Shown here piece after piece: positions 41,081 to 49,189 of a stretch of DNA of 49,189 nt; within the stretch, counting starts at the first letter, position 1, and each line of letters begins with the position of its first letter. The stretch comes from Mycobacterium neglectum. Its GTDB lineage: Bacteria > Actinomycetota > Actinomycetes > Mycobacteriales > Mycobacteriaceae. Where the stretch lies: contig NZ_NVQE01000043.1 of assembly GCF_002591975.1 (NCBI RefSeq), positions 1-49,189 on the forward strand, in the 5' to 3' direction. The position numbers and the translations under genes are program-made. The notes beneath the pieces were generated by a model, which saw nothing but the letters and a program-made list of their open reading frames with translations, ran no database searches and was not told where the DNA came from.

Positions 41081-42378
41081 CGGTACGCGAGAAACTCGCA
41101 CGCGAACTCACGACGGCCCGCGACCGGACACTGCGCCTGGTCGATTTCGACGACGCCGAACTCCATCGGCAGTACAACCCGCTGATGAGTCCGCTGGTGT
41201 GGGACCTCGCCCACATCGGCTGGCAGGAAGAACTGTGGCTGCTGCGCGGAAACAACCCCGGCCGGCCCGGACTTCTCGATCCGCAGGTCGAGCGGTGCTA
41301 CGACGCATTCCTCAACTCCCGGGCCAGCCGCGTGGACCTACCGCTGCTGTCGCCCACCGAGGCCAGGTCCTACTGCTCGACCGTGCGCAACAAGGCACTC
41401 GACAGCCTCGACACACTGCCCGACGACGGCTCCCGAATTCAGGACGAGTTCAACTTCGGTCTGGTGATCAGTCACGAGAACCAGCACGACGAAACGATGC
41501 TGCAGGCGCTGAACCTCCGTACTGGGCCCGCACTGCTGGACCGGGGAGCGCCCTTGCCGCCTGGCCGCGCTTCAGTCGCCGGAACGTCGGTGCTCGTGCC
41601 CGCCGGGGAGTTCATCCTTGGCGTGGACGCGATCGCCGAACCGCTTTCGCTGGACAACGAACGTTCCGCACACCGGGTCGACCTGCCTGCGTTCCGTATC
41701 GGTCGCGTCCCCGTCACCAACGGTGAGTGGCGGCAATTCATCGAAGACGGCGGCTACGACCAACAGCGTTGGTGGTCGGAACGGGGCTGGGCGCACCGGC
41801 GGGACGCGGATCTGCGGGCGCCGCAGTTCTGGAACACCTCAGGACACCTGGCTGGCACCCGCACCCGATTCGGCCACGTCGAGGACATCCCGGCAGACGA
41901 ACCCGTCCAGCACGTCACGTTCTTCGAAGCCGAGGCGTATGCCGCCTGGGCGGGTGCGCGGCTACCCACCGAGCAGGAGTGGGAGAAGGCCTGCGCGTGG
42001 GATCCCGCGGCGAAGGCGCGCCGTCGCTATCCGTGGGGTTCGTCGGAGCCGACGACACATCTCGCCAACCTCGGCGGTGACTCTCTGCGGCCCGCGCCGG
42101 TGGGTGCGTATCCGGCCGGTGCGTCGGCGTACGGCGCCGAACAGATGCTCGGCGACGTCTGGGAATGGACCACGTCGCCGCTGCGGCCGTGGCCGGGGTT
42201 CACGCCGATGCTCTATGAGGAGTACTCGGCGCCCTTCTTTGACGGCGACTACAAGGTGCTTCGCGGCGGATCGTGGGCGGCCGCATCGAGCACCGTTCGT
42301 CCGAGCTTCCGCAACTGGGACCACCCGATCCGCAGGCAGATCTTCTCCGGCGTGCGCCTGGCGTGGGATATCGCCTGA
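41077..42378 (+). CDS. egtB: Hercynine oxygenase (iron sulfoxide synthase)
   Basis: 433 residues. N-terminal DinB-like domain with His46 (DLAHIGWQE) and the H-x3-H-x-E motif His133/His137/Glu139 (SHENQHDET) as non-heme iron ligands. C-terminal FGE-sulfatase domain (GEWRQFIEDGGYD, RLPTEQEWEKAC, EQMLGDVWEWTTSP, GGSWA). Joins hercynine and gamma-glutamylcysteine with O2 to give the sulfoxide. GTG 41077 overlaps egtA. Confidence 0.96.
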   Translation: MTVREKLARELTTARDRTLRLVDFDDAELHRQYNPLMSPLVWDLAHIGWQEELWLLRGNNPGRPGLLDPQVERCYDAFLNSRASRVDLPLLSPTEARSYCSTVRNKALDSLDTLPDDGSRIQDEFNFGLVISHENQHDETMLQALNLRTGPALLDRGAPLPPGRASVAGTSVLVPAGEFILGVDAIAEPLSLDNERSAHRVDLPAFRIGRVPVTNGEWRQFIEDGGYDQQRWWSERGWAHRRDADLRAPQFWNTSGHLAGTRTRFGHVEDIPADEPVQHVTFFEAEAYAAWAGARLPTEQEWEKACAWDPAAKARRRYPWGSSEPTTHLANLGGDSLRPAPVGAYPAGASAYGAEQMLGDVWEWTTSPLRPWPGFTPMLYEEYSAPFFDGDYKVLRGGSWAAASSTVRPSFRNWDHPIRRQIFSGVRLAWDIA

Positions 42379-43067
42379 TGTGCCGACACCTCGGCTGGCT
42401 CGGTGAACCCGTCACCGTCGCGTCACTGGTGATGGATCCGGCCAACGGCCTTATGGTGCAGTCGTATTCGCCCCGTAGGCAGAAGCACGGCCTGATGAAC
42501 GCCGATGGCTGGGGTGTCGGCTTCTTTGACGGCGACACCCCGCGCCGTTGGCGCAGCGCCGCTCCGCTGTGGGGTGACGCCTCGTTCGCTTCGGTGGCGC
42601 CTGCGTTGCGCAGCGGATGCATCGTCGCGGCCGTTAGATCGGCGAGTGTCGGCATGCCGATCGAACCGACGTCGAATGCGCCGTTCACTGACGGTGAGTG
42701 GCTGCTGTCACACAACGGTCTCGTCGACCGCGCCACCCTACCTCTTTCGACGAAGGCCGAATCCACCTGCGACAGTGCTCTGTTGGCGGCGCTGATCTTC
42801 GACCGGGGGCTGGACTCGCTCGGCGACACCATCGTCGAGGTCGCCGCCGCCGACCCCAACGCCCGGCTGAATATTCTGGCGGGCAACGGTTCACGACTCC
42901 TTGCCACCACCTGGGGTGACACCCTGTCCGCGCTGCGGCGCGTCGACGGTGTCGTGCTGGCCAGCGAACCCTACGACGACAACCCGGACTGGCAGGAGAT
43001 CCCCGATCGCCACCTGGTCTCCGTCGTCGGCCCTGACATCGAGCTGATCCCGCTGAAAGGACCGTGA
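42378..43067 (+). CDS. egtC: Ergothioneine amidohydrolase
   Basis: 229 residues, class II amidotransferase-like. Starts MCRHLGWLGEP so Cys2 is the N-terminal nucleophile; KHGLMNADGWGVGFF and LLSHNGLVDRAT are conserved. Removes the glutamyl group from the sulfoxide intermediate. ATG shares its first base with the egtB stop (TGATG). Confidence 0.95.
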   Translation: MCRHLGWLGEPVTVASLVMDPANGLMVQSYSPRRQKHGLMNADGWGVGFFDGDTPRRWRSAAPLWGDASFASVAPALRSGCIVAAVRSASVGMPIEPTSNAPFTDGEWLLSHNGLVDRATLPLSTKAESTCDSALLAALIFDRGLDSLGDTIVEVAAADPNARLNILAGNGSRLLATTWGDTLSALRRVDGVVLASEPYDDNPDWQEIPDRHLVSVVGPDIELIPLKGP

Positions 43068-44032
43068 TGACGTTTGCACTGTCGAACTACCTGTCCGCCA
43101 ACTCGGCGTCCGAAGCCCTACGTCGTGATGTGCGCGACGGGCTGACACAGACGCCGAAGTCGTTGCCGCCCAAATGGTTCTACGACTCGATGGGCAGCGA
43201 TCTGTTCGATCAGATCACCCGCCTTCCGGAGTATTACCCCACCCGCACCGAGGCGCAGATCCTGCGCGAGCGGTCGGCTGAGATCGCCGCGGCGTCAGCC
43301 GCGGACACCCTCGTCGAACTCGGCAGCGGTACCTCGGAGAAGACCCGCATGTTGTTGGACGCGTTGCGCGACAGTGGATCCCTACGCCGGTTCATTCCCT
43401 TCGACGTCGACGCGTCCGTGCTCAAGGCCGCCGGCTCGGCGATCGAAAAGGAATACCCCGGCATCGAGATCGACGCGGTTTGTGGCGATTTCGAAGAGCA
43501 CCTCGGCAAGATTCCCCGCGTCGGCCGCCGACTGGTCGTTTTCCTGGGTTCGACGATCGGAAACCTCACACCAGCGCCGCGCGCCGACTTCCTTTCCACC
43601 CTAGCGGAGACGCTGCAGCCCGGCGACAGCCTGCTGCTGGGCACCGATCTGGTCAAGGACACCGATCGGTTGGTGGCGGCCTATGACGACAGCGCAGGCG
43701 TCACCGCGCAGTTCAATCGCAACGTGCTGGCCGTGGTCAACCGTGAATTGGACGCGGACTTCGACCTCGACGCGTTCGAGCACGTCGCGAAGTGGAACAC
43801 CGACGAGGAGCGCATCGAGATGTGGCTGCGGGCCAACCAGGCGCAGCGGGTGCGGGTGAACGCACTCGATCTGACCATCGACTACGCCGACGGCGAGGAG
43901 ATGCTCACCGAGGTGTCCTGCAAGTTCCGCGCCGATTCGGTGGCTGCGGAACTGGCCGCATCCGGCCTGCGTCGCACCCATTGGTGGACCGACAACGCCG
44001 GCGACTTCGGCCTGTCCCTTTCGGCGCTGTGA
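43067..44032 (+). CDS. egtD: L-histidine N-alpha-trimethyltransferase
   Basis: 321 residues. SAM motif VELGSGTSEKTR at 83-94; histidine-binding Tyr39, Tyr56, Asn166 and Glu282/Ser284 are all at the positions known from the M. smegmatis enzyme. Makes hercynine from histidine. ATG 43067 gives that exact length; GTG 43064 is one codon upstream. Confidence 0.96.
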   Translation: MTFALSNYLSANSASEALRRDVRDGLTQTPKSLPPKWFYDSMGSDLFDQITRLPEYYPTRTEAQILRERSAEIAAASAADTLVELGSGTSEKTRMLLDALRDSGSLRRFIPFDVDASVLKAAGSAIEKEYPGIEIDAVCGDFEEHLGKIPRVGRRLVVFLGSTIGNLTPAPRADFLSTLAETLQPGDSLLLGTDLVKDTDRLVAAYDDSAGVTAQFNRNVLAVVNRELDADFDLDAFEHVAKWNTDEERIEMWLRANQAQRVRVNALDLTIDYADGEEMLTEVSCKFRADSVAAELAASGLRRTHWWTDNAGDFGLSLSAL

Positions 44033-45168
44033 CGTCCGGAGACGGCAGCCTCGCCGAGCGGTGGCGCGCGGCAAGGCCGGCCGTCGCCGGGGTGCACCTC
44101 GACAGCGCCGCCTGTTCACGACAGACCCTGGCGGTCATCGACGCCGCGGCCCGGCATGCCCGCCACGAGGCCGAGGTGGGCGGATACGTCGCCGCCGCGG
44201 CCGCCGCTCCGGTGCTGGATGCGGGCCGTGCCGCCATCGGCGTGCTGACCGGTTTGAGTGGCGGTGACGTGGCTTACACCACCGGCGCCAACGATGCCCT
44301 CGACATCCTGCTGTCCAGTTGGCCCGGCGAGCGCACCGTTGCCCTCCTGCCCGGCGAGTACGGACCCAACCTGGCGATCATGGCCGCCAACGATTTTGAC
44401 GTGCGTCCCTTACCCGTAGACGGTGACGGACGGCTCGACGTCGACGCCGCCGCCCGCGCGCTGGCGGCCGACCGTCCCGCACTGGTGCACCTCACGGCAC
44501 TGGCCAGCCACCGCGGTGTCGCCCAACCCATGGCGGCGCTGGCCGAGGTGTGCCGAAACCTGGATCTCGACCTGGTGATCGATGCGGCACAGGCGCTGGG
44601 CCATCTCGATTGCGCGGTAACGCCTTCCGCGATCTACAGCTCGTCGCGGAAGTGGGTGGCAGGTCCGCGCGGCGTCGGATTCCTTGGCGTGCGTCCGGAC
44701 TTGGCGCAGCGGCTCCGCCCGCGGCTGTCCCCGCCGGAATGGGGGCTTTCAATGACCGTCATGGAGCGCATTGAACTGGGTGAAGCCAATGTGGCTGCTC
44801 GCGTTGGCTATTCGGTGGCGCTCGGCGACTATCTGGCGGCCGGGCCCCACCAGGTCGGTGAACGGCTCGCCGAGGTGGGCAGGATGACCCGCGAGGCGCT
44901 CGCCGATGTCAGGGGATGGCGGGTGGTCGAGGCGGTCGACGAACCGACGGCGATCACCACGTTGGAGCCCGTCGACGGCGCGGACCCGCAGCAGGTGCGG
45001 GCGCAACTCATCGCCGAGCACGGCATCGTCACCACCTATGCGGAAACGCTGCGGGCCCCGTTCGAGATGACGTCGCCCGTGCTGCGGGCATCACCGCACG
45101 TCGACGTCACCGCAACCGAACTGGAGCAGTTCGCCGAGGCGCTGGCAGGTGCGACCCAGTCGTCCTAG
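44029..45168 (+). CDS. egtE: PLP-dependent C-S lyase of ergothioneine synthesis
   Basis: 379 residues, class V aminotransferase fold. Asp185 (LVIDAAQALG) and PLP lysine Lys208 in SSSRKWVAGPRG. Cleaves the hercynyl-cysteine sulfoxide to ergothioneine. GTG 44029 overlaps the egtD stop, completing a fully overlapping five-gene operon. Convergent with the next gene, 6 bp apart. Confidence 0.94.
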   Translation: MTSGDGSLAERWRAARPAVAGVHLDSAACSRQTLAVIDAAARHARHEAEVGGYVAAAAAAPVLDAGRAAIGVLTGLSGGDVAYTTGANDALDILLSSWPGERTVALLPGEYGPNLAIMAANDFDVRPLPVDGDGRLDVDAAARALAADRPALVHLTALASHRGVAQPMAALAEVCRNLDLDLVIDAAQALGHLDCAVTPSAIYSSSRKWVAGPRGVGFLGVRPDLAQRLRPRLSPPEWGLSMTVMERIELGEANVAARVGYSVALGDYLAAGPHQVGERLAEVGRMTREALADVRGWRVVEAVDEPTAITTLEPVDGADPQQVRAQLIAEHGIVTTYAETLRAPFEMTSPVLRASPHVDVTATELEQFAEALAGATQSS

Positions 45169-45174
45169 TGGCAA

Positions 45175-46650
45175 TCACGGTCCACCCCAGGTGTGTACGG
45201 GCTCGTTGCTGTGCATGCGTTCGCAGTAAAGCCGCAACATCTCGGCCAGCGCGTCCGGCCGGGAGAGTCCGCGCTCCTGCAGCGCATGCACCGTCGCGAC
45301 CTGCCATACGGATCCGTTCACTCCGGTCTTTGCACGGCCCTCGATCACCCCTAGGTAACGGTCGCGGACGTCGGCGGACACCTCCCACCGTCTCAGCCCC
45401 TCTTCGGCCATCGGCAGTAACTGGCGCAGCACCAACTCGTCGGGCGTCACCTCACCGAGGCCCGGCCAGTACAGTCGGGCGTTCACTCCGCTCTTGGCGG
45501 ATTCAACGAAATTGTGTTGTGCCGCAGCAAAACTCATCTTTGTCCAAATCGGCCTGTCATCCTCGGCCAGCGTCCGCAGCACACCGTAGTAGAACGCGGC
45601 GTTGGCCATCATGTCGACGACGGTCGGTCCCGCGGGCAGCACGCGATTCTCCACGCGCAGGTGCGGTCGGCCATTCACGACGTCGTACACCGGGCGATTC
45701 CACCGGTAGATGGTGCCGTTGTGCAACCGTAGCTCGGCGAGTTTCGGCGTGCGGCCCTCGGCCAGTTCGCGGGTGGGATCCTCATCGGACATCTCGGGCA
45801 GCAGCGACGGAAAGTACCGGACGTTCTCCTCGAACAGGTCGAATATCGAGGTGATCCACCGTTCGCCGAACCACACCCGCGGCCGCACACCCTGGGTCTT
45901 GAGCTCATCGGGCCGGGTGTCGGTGGCTTGGGCGAAAAGTTCGATGCGGGTCTCCGCCCATAGGTGGTGTCCGTAGAAGAACGGTGAGTTGGCGCCCAGT
46001 GCCAGCTGCGGACCGGCCAACACCTGCGCCGCGTTCCAGTTGTTGGCGAAGTCAGCGGGTGAGACCTGTAGGTGCAGCTGCATGCTGGTGCATGCCGACT
46101 CGGGGGCGATCGACTCGGTCTGCAGACTCAGCCGCTCGGGTCCGCTGATGTCGATCAGGATGTCTTCACCGCGCGCGGTGAAGATCGAATCGTTGAGTGC
46201 CTGATAGCGCACCGACTCGCTCATCCAGCGACCCGTCAGGTGTTCGGGCATCAGGGTCGGCAGGACGCCGACCATCACGATGTGCGCATCGTGCCCGTTG
46301 GCCTTGGCTTCGGCCGCGTTGAGGCTGGCCCGCACCTCGGCCTCGAGCTCGAGTGCCGCACGACCGGGCAGCCGGCGCGGCGGAACGTTGAATTCGATGT
46401 TGTAGGCGCCTAATTCGGTCTGGTAGGCCGGATCGGCGATCGCCTGCAGGACCTCTCGGTTGGTCATGGCGGGTTGGTATGCGGAGTCGACGAGGTTGCA
46501 CTCGATCTCCATACCGGTCAGCGGCCGCTCGAACTCGAAACTGGACTCCTTCAGCATGGTTTCGAAGACGTCGAGGCACCGCTGCACCTTGCGCCGGTAC
46601 TCGCGGCGGTGCGCGAGCGAGTACTCGGTGTCCTGCACTTCTTCGCCCAC
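45175..46650 (-). CDS. Second glutamate-cysteine-ligase-like (carboxylate-amine ligase) protein
   Basis: 491 residues. RPLTGMEIECNLVD, LGAYNIEFNVPPRRL, SACTSMQLHLQVS and LRVENRVLPAGPT place it in the GCS2/YbdK-like ATP-grasp-related ligase family, distinct from EgtA. The substrate pair is not evident; the neighbourhood suggests gamma-glutamyl thiol chemistry, but it is on the other strand. GTG 46650 (GEEVQDTEYS) is preferred by similarity to relatives; GTG 46707 is the longer option. Confidence 0.8.
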   Translation of the reverse strand: MGEEVQDTEYSLAHRREYRRKVQRCLDVFETMLKESSFEFERPLTGMEIECNLVDSAYQPAMTNREVLQAIADPAYQTELGAYNIEFNVPPRRLPGRAALELEAEVRASLNAAEAKANGHDAHIVMVGVLPTLMPEHLTGRWMSESVRYQALNDSIFTARGEDILIDISGPERLSLQTESIAPESACTSMQLHLQVSPADFANNWNAAQVLAGPQLALGANSPFFYGHHLWAETRIELFAQATDTRPDELKTQGVRPRVWFGERWITSIFDLFEENVRYFPSLLPEMSDEDPTRELAEGRTPKLAELRLHNGTIYRWNRPVYDVVNGRPHLRVENRVLPAGPTVVDMMANAAFYYGVLRTLAEDDRPIWTKMSFAAAQHNFVESAKSGVNARLYWPGLGEVTPDELVLRQLLPMAEEGLRRWEVSADVRDRYLGVIEGRAKTGVNGSVWQVATVHALQERGLSRPDALAEMLRLYCERMHSNEPVHTWGGP

Positions 46651-46781
46651 CCTGCCATTGTCGGCGAGCGTGCGTGTTTGCACGTCGACACGCCGCGATT
46701 GGTCCACATTTCTCGCACGCTCGTGCGTGCCATCCGCGGTGTAGGTCGCCTCACGCCACCCGCGACGTGGTGCGCGACGAC

Positions 46782-47531
46782 CTAGACCGCCATGCGACCG
46801 CCGTCAACGGGCAGCGCCGCCCCGTGTATGAAACCGGCCGAGTCGCTGACCAAATAGTCGACCGCGGACGCGATTTCATCGGCGAGGGCGACACGGCGCG
46901 CGGGCGCCTGCGAGGCGAGTTGATCGAGTGCGTCGCCCAGTTCCGCCGAGCCGGGAGTCCGCGTCGGTCCGACGACCACGGCGTTCACGCGCACGCCGTG
47001 AGGCCCGAATTCAGCCGCCCAGCTCTTCGTCAGCAACACGAGCGCCGCTTTGGTCGCACCGTAGACCGACATGCCAGGTAGCGCGACGCTGCCTGCGATG
47101 CTGGATATGTTGACGATCGCGCCCTTGCCCTGCGCCGCCATCGCTGGAGCGAGTTCGCTGACCAGGTAGAACGGCGCTTTCAGGTTCGTGGCGATGAGGG
47201 TGTCGAAGGATTCCTCGGGAAAGCCGGGCGTCGGGCCAACAGCACCGGTGGCGGCGTTGTTGACAAGGACATCGATCCGGCCGCCGGCGAGGCCCACGGC
47301 CGTGGACGCCAATTCTCGGGCTCCCGCGGCACCGGACAGATCCGATTGGATGAAGTCTGCGCGTCCTCCGGTGGCGCGGATGCTGTCAACGACGGCGTCG
47401 CCCCGGCGGCGATCGCGTCCACAGACCAGCACATGCGCATGGCGATTCGCGAGTCGGTGGGCGATAGCGGCGCCGATACCGCTCGTCGAGCCAGTCACGA
47501 GTGCGGTCGTCTGGTCCTTCAGATCTGTCAT
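46782..47531 (-). CDS. Short-chain dehydrogenase/reductase
   Basis: 249 residues. TGSTSGIG nucleotide motif (residues about 13-20), NNAATG, catalytic SIAGSV...YGATK tetrad (Ser, Tyr, Lys) and C-terminal SAGFIHGAALPVDGG. An NAD(P)H-dependent oxidoreductase of unknown substrate. 42 bp downstream of the TetR gene on the same strand, so probably its target and co-transcribed. Confidence 0.92.
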   Translation of the reverse strand: MTDLKDQTTALVTGSTSGIGAAIAHRLANRHAHVLVCGRDRRRGDAVVDSIRATGGRADFIQSDLSGAAGARELASTAVGLAGGRIDVLVNNAATGAVGPTPGFPEESFDTLIATNLKAPFYLVSELAPAMAAQGKGAIVNISSIAGSVALPGMSVYGATKAALVLLTKSWAAEFGPHGVRVNAVVVGPTRTPGSAELGDALDQLASQAPARRVALADEIASAVDYLVSDSAGFIHGAALPVDGGRMAV

Positions 47532-47573
47532 GTATCGGACCGTAGATCCGAATATTGGATCCGCCAATCCAAA

Positions 47574-48200
47574 TTACTTCAGGGAGTGTGGGTTTGGTGC
47601 TCTCTCTTCCTCTATGAATCGGCACAACGCTGCGAACGCGTCGCGAAGTGGGGCGGTGTCGCGGTTGAGTTGAGTGAGCACAAGGCCGCCGATCACAGAC
47701 GTCAGGGTCATCGATGCCAGCGCGTCCGGGTCGGCGGCTGCCGAGATCTGGTTGTCTGCCTGCATCGAGCGGTACCCCGCTCGCATATGACGCTCGATTT
47801 GGCGCAGACCCGCGGCGATGCGCAGCGTCACCCGCGGGTCGGCGGTCGCGGGATCTGTTCCAAGCGTCGCGATCGGGCACCCCCGGTACCGCGATTGTCG
47901 TTGTTGCTCGATGAGCGACTCGGCCCACCCTTTGACCCCAGCGACCGATTCGAAGTTGCCGAGCATGGATTCACCTGGAACATCACGTCCGTGTTGATCG
48001 ATCACGGCCAGCATCAACGATTGTTTGTCGGAGAAGTAGTGGTAGATCTGAGAATTGCTCACCCTCGCTTCTTCGCGGACGTCGTCGAGGCTGATTCTGA
48101 CGGGGCCCCGCACTTCCACCAGACGTGCCGCTGCCTCGATGATTCGTTGTTTCGTTTGCACGCCCTTCGGCGTCAATTTGGTATTGCTGCCGTGCATCAT
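47574..48200 (-). CDS. TetR-family repressor
   Basis: 208 residues. HTH at about 20-60 (IIEAAARLVEVRGPVRISLDDVREEARVSNSQIYHYFSDKQSL) and a helical ligand domain (GWAESLIEQQRQSRYRGCPIATL, typical of the YxRGCPxG-containing TetR_C group). GGAGGA sits so close that ATG 48197 is likely the true start rather than 48200. A perfect palindrome lies 38 bp upstream. Confidence 0.9.
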   Translation of the reverse strand: MMHGSNTKLTPKGVQTKQRIIEAAARLVEVRGPVRISLDDVREEARVSNSQIYHYFSDKQSLMLAVIDQHGRDVPGESMLGNFESVAGVKGWAESLIEQQRQSRYRGCPIATLGTDPATADPRVTLRIAAGLRQIERHMRAGYRSMQADNQISAAADPDALASMTLTSVIGGLVLTQLNRDTAPLRDAFAALCRFIEEERAPNPHSLK

Positions 48201-48237
48201 TTCCTCCGCCGCGATCGACCAGGGCCCCGTTCAGTTT

Positions 48238-48256
48238 ATACGTACGACGTACGTAT
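48238..48256. promoter_or_regulatory. Palindromic operator upstream of tetR
   Basis: ATACGTACGACGTACGTAT is a perfect 19-bp palindrome around a central A, between the tetR start and the methyltransferase stop. TetR repressors bind such sites next to their own genes, so autoregulation of tetR-SDR is expected. Confidence 0.78.
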
Positions 48257-48268
48257 TGCGAACTGGAT

Positions 48269-49021
48269 TTATCGACGGCTGGCCACCGCAACCTGAGGAT
48301 TCATCAGCCCGCCGCGGAGCTCTACATTGATCGCCGGATCGGCATGTGCGGCCAGTGCGCGCAGCGCCGACGGGCTGTAGGTGCGCAGCGAGCTGATCAC
48401 GCCGTCGTGCACGAACGGAATGAACGGCGCGAACGGCAGCATCGTCGCGAGCCGGAGAAGGTGCAACGGTGTCGGCGGCCTGGGCAGATCGATGATCACC
48501 AGCTTGTCGGCTGCGCGCGTGCCCTCGGCGAACACCCGTGCCGCCATCGATGGCGCCATGTGGTGGAACGACAGCGCGAACACCGCAAGATCGAAGTGGC
48601 CGTCGGGAGCGTCGATGGCGGTGGCGTCCATCTCGCGCACCGTCGCACGCGGGTCCTCGCCCAGATCACTTGCCGCCATCTCCGCCACCGACGTGGCTTC
48701 GACGTCGGTCACGGTGAGCTCGGCTGTGGGATGCCAATCCAGCAGTTTCCGTGACAAACCGCCGTGGCCTGCGCCGAGTTCGAGGATCTTGGGGTCCGCG
48801 ACGTCTGCGACCTCGTCCAGTGCGATGCGGGCGAAGTTTTCGGTGTTGCCGAAGCGCTCGCCGGTCCATTCCAGCGCACGGACGACGCTGCGCTTGATGC
48901 CCTCGTCGACATCGTCGCGATCGAGATATTCGAGCCGGTCGGTTTCCAACAGCCGGTCCAGGCACGACGCATCAGGCCCGCCGCGGGGCATGCGGTCAAT
49001 GTCGACGATCGGTATGCCCAT
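48269..49021 (-). CDS. Class I SAM-dependent methyltransferase
   Basis: 250 residues. SAM motif ILELGAGHGGLS (about 79-90), acidic strand LTVTDVEATS, FDLAVFALSFHHM and a following IIDLPRP. Small-molecule methyltransferase of unknown substrate. It is upstream of tetR on the same strand, but the palindrome separates them. ATG 49021. Confidence 0.88.
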   Translation of the reverse strand: MGIPIVDIDRMPRGGPDASCLDRLLETDRLEYLDRDDVDEGIKRSVVRALEWTGERFGNTENFARIALDEVADVADPKILELGAGHGGLSRKLLDWHPTAELTVTDVEATSVAEMAASDLGEDPRATVREMDATAIDAPDGHFDLAVFALSFHHMAPSMAARVFAEGTRAADKLVIIDLPRPPTPLHLLRLATMLPFAPFIPFVHDGVISSLRTYSPSALRALAAHADPAINVELRGGLMNPQVAVASRR

Positions 49022-49066
49022 CTAGACCATGATGGTCGATTGGAGTCGCCGTTACGAGGGGACGAC

Positions 49067-49127
49067 GTGCCTCACCTACTTTGAGCGCGTGGCCGGTGGT
49101 GGTGCCTCACCTATTTTGAGCGCGTGG
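49067..49127. repeat. Two 26-bp direct repeats, probable insertion-sequence end
   Basis: GTGCCTCACCTA[CT]TTTGAG followed by CGCGTGG occurs at 49067-49092 and 49102-49127 with one mismatch and a 35-bp period. Paired sub-terminal repeats just before a transposase-like start are typical of IS21-like and other integrase-core elements. The element continues beyond the window. Confidence 0.6.
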
Positions 49128-49146
49128 TCTAGAAGGCTTGCCCGAT

Positions 49147-49189
49147 GTGGAAGGCAAGATCGATATGGCTGCGAGGCGGCAGGTAACGA
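49147..49189 (+). CDS. Start of a possible integrase-core transposase (truncated by window)
   Basis: A GTG at 49147 opens VEGKIDMAARRQVT, still open at the window edge; ATG 49165 is in frame. The DMAARRQVT start resembles the N-termini I recall for mycobacterial rve-type transposases, and it stands 19 bp after the direct repeats. Only about 14 codons are visible, so this is tentative. Confidence 0.4.
   Translation, partial: MEGKIDMAARRQVT

Overview
The window is a high-GC actinobacterial chromosome segment that reads as a rapidly growing Mycobacterium (Mycolicibacterium type). The gene order aspC - dnaX - cyclopropane-synthase-like/FAD oxidase - amidase - ybaB - recR - gatD/murT - dnaQ-like - leuA - ask - asd - egtABCDE is, from memory, the order of the M. 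tuberculosis Rv3722c-Rv3700c block, and many of the proteins have close mycobacterial relatives. No database was searched, so the species is not named.

Layout. 1-500: tail of an unidentified gene, tRNA-Ser(GGA) and the SRP RNA. 524-1801: aspC. 1809-9236: an insertion relative to the conserved block, holding a probable RiPP (ribosomally made, post-translationally modified peptide) locus. In transcription order on the minus strand it has a mini membrane adaptor, a C39-peptidase ABC exporter, a full-length class I LanB dehydratase, two tiny double-glycine precursor peptides, and an ECF-like sigma factor with a built-in zinc-binding anti-sigma motif. 9305-20823: replication, repair and envelope genes (dnaX, fatty-acid methyltransferase pair, amidase, ybaB-recR, gatD-murT, DnaQ-like exonuclease) plus a DUF559-type nuclease gene inside an inverted repeat. 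20884-22877: leuA with a leaderless leucine leader peptide. 23779-31286: a nitrogen/amine module (amt with a GlnR-type box, a glutamine-synthetase-III/GmaS-like ligase, three glutamate-synthase-like subunits, an FAD amine oxidase and an XRE-cupin regulator). 31928-34254: ask-asd. 34256-39672: small exported or membrane proteins, catalase and an OsmC/Ohr-type peroxidase. 39797-45168: the complete ergothioneine operon egtABCDE, then a second glutamate-cysteine-ligase-like gene. 46782-49021: SDR, TetR with a perfect palindrome, and a methyltransferase. 49067-49189: probable start of an insertion sequence.

The most novel item is the RiPP locus. Both precursors have a class-I-lanthipeptide-like leader ending in Gly-Gly, but their cores contain no cysteine and are built of Gly-Thr repeats: (Gly-Thr)11 in one, and Gly-Thr runs plus a Thr-rich tail in the other. 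No LanC cyclase is present in the window. LanB would therefore be expected to make dehydrobutyrines that cannot be closed into lanthionine rings, giving a linear or otherwise modified repetitive dehydropeptide, which the C39 ABC transporter would cut after Gly-Gly and export.

The two precursor genes and the exporter operon share a bipartite 35-bp upstream element with fixed spacing (AAAAG[TC]GTC[AC]CC ... CTC[TG]TA). It is an obvious candidate promoter for the sigma factor encoded in the same locus. Each precursor gene also has its own near-identical terminator hairpin, indicating that promoter, gene and terminator were duplicated as one unit.
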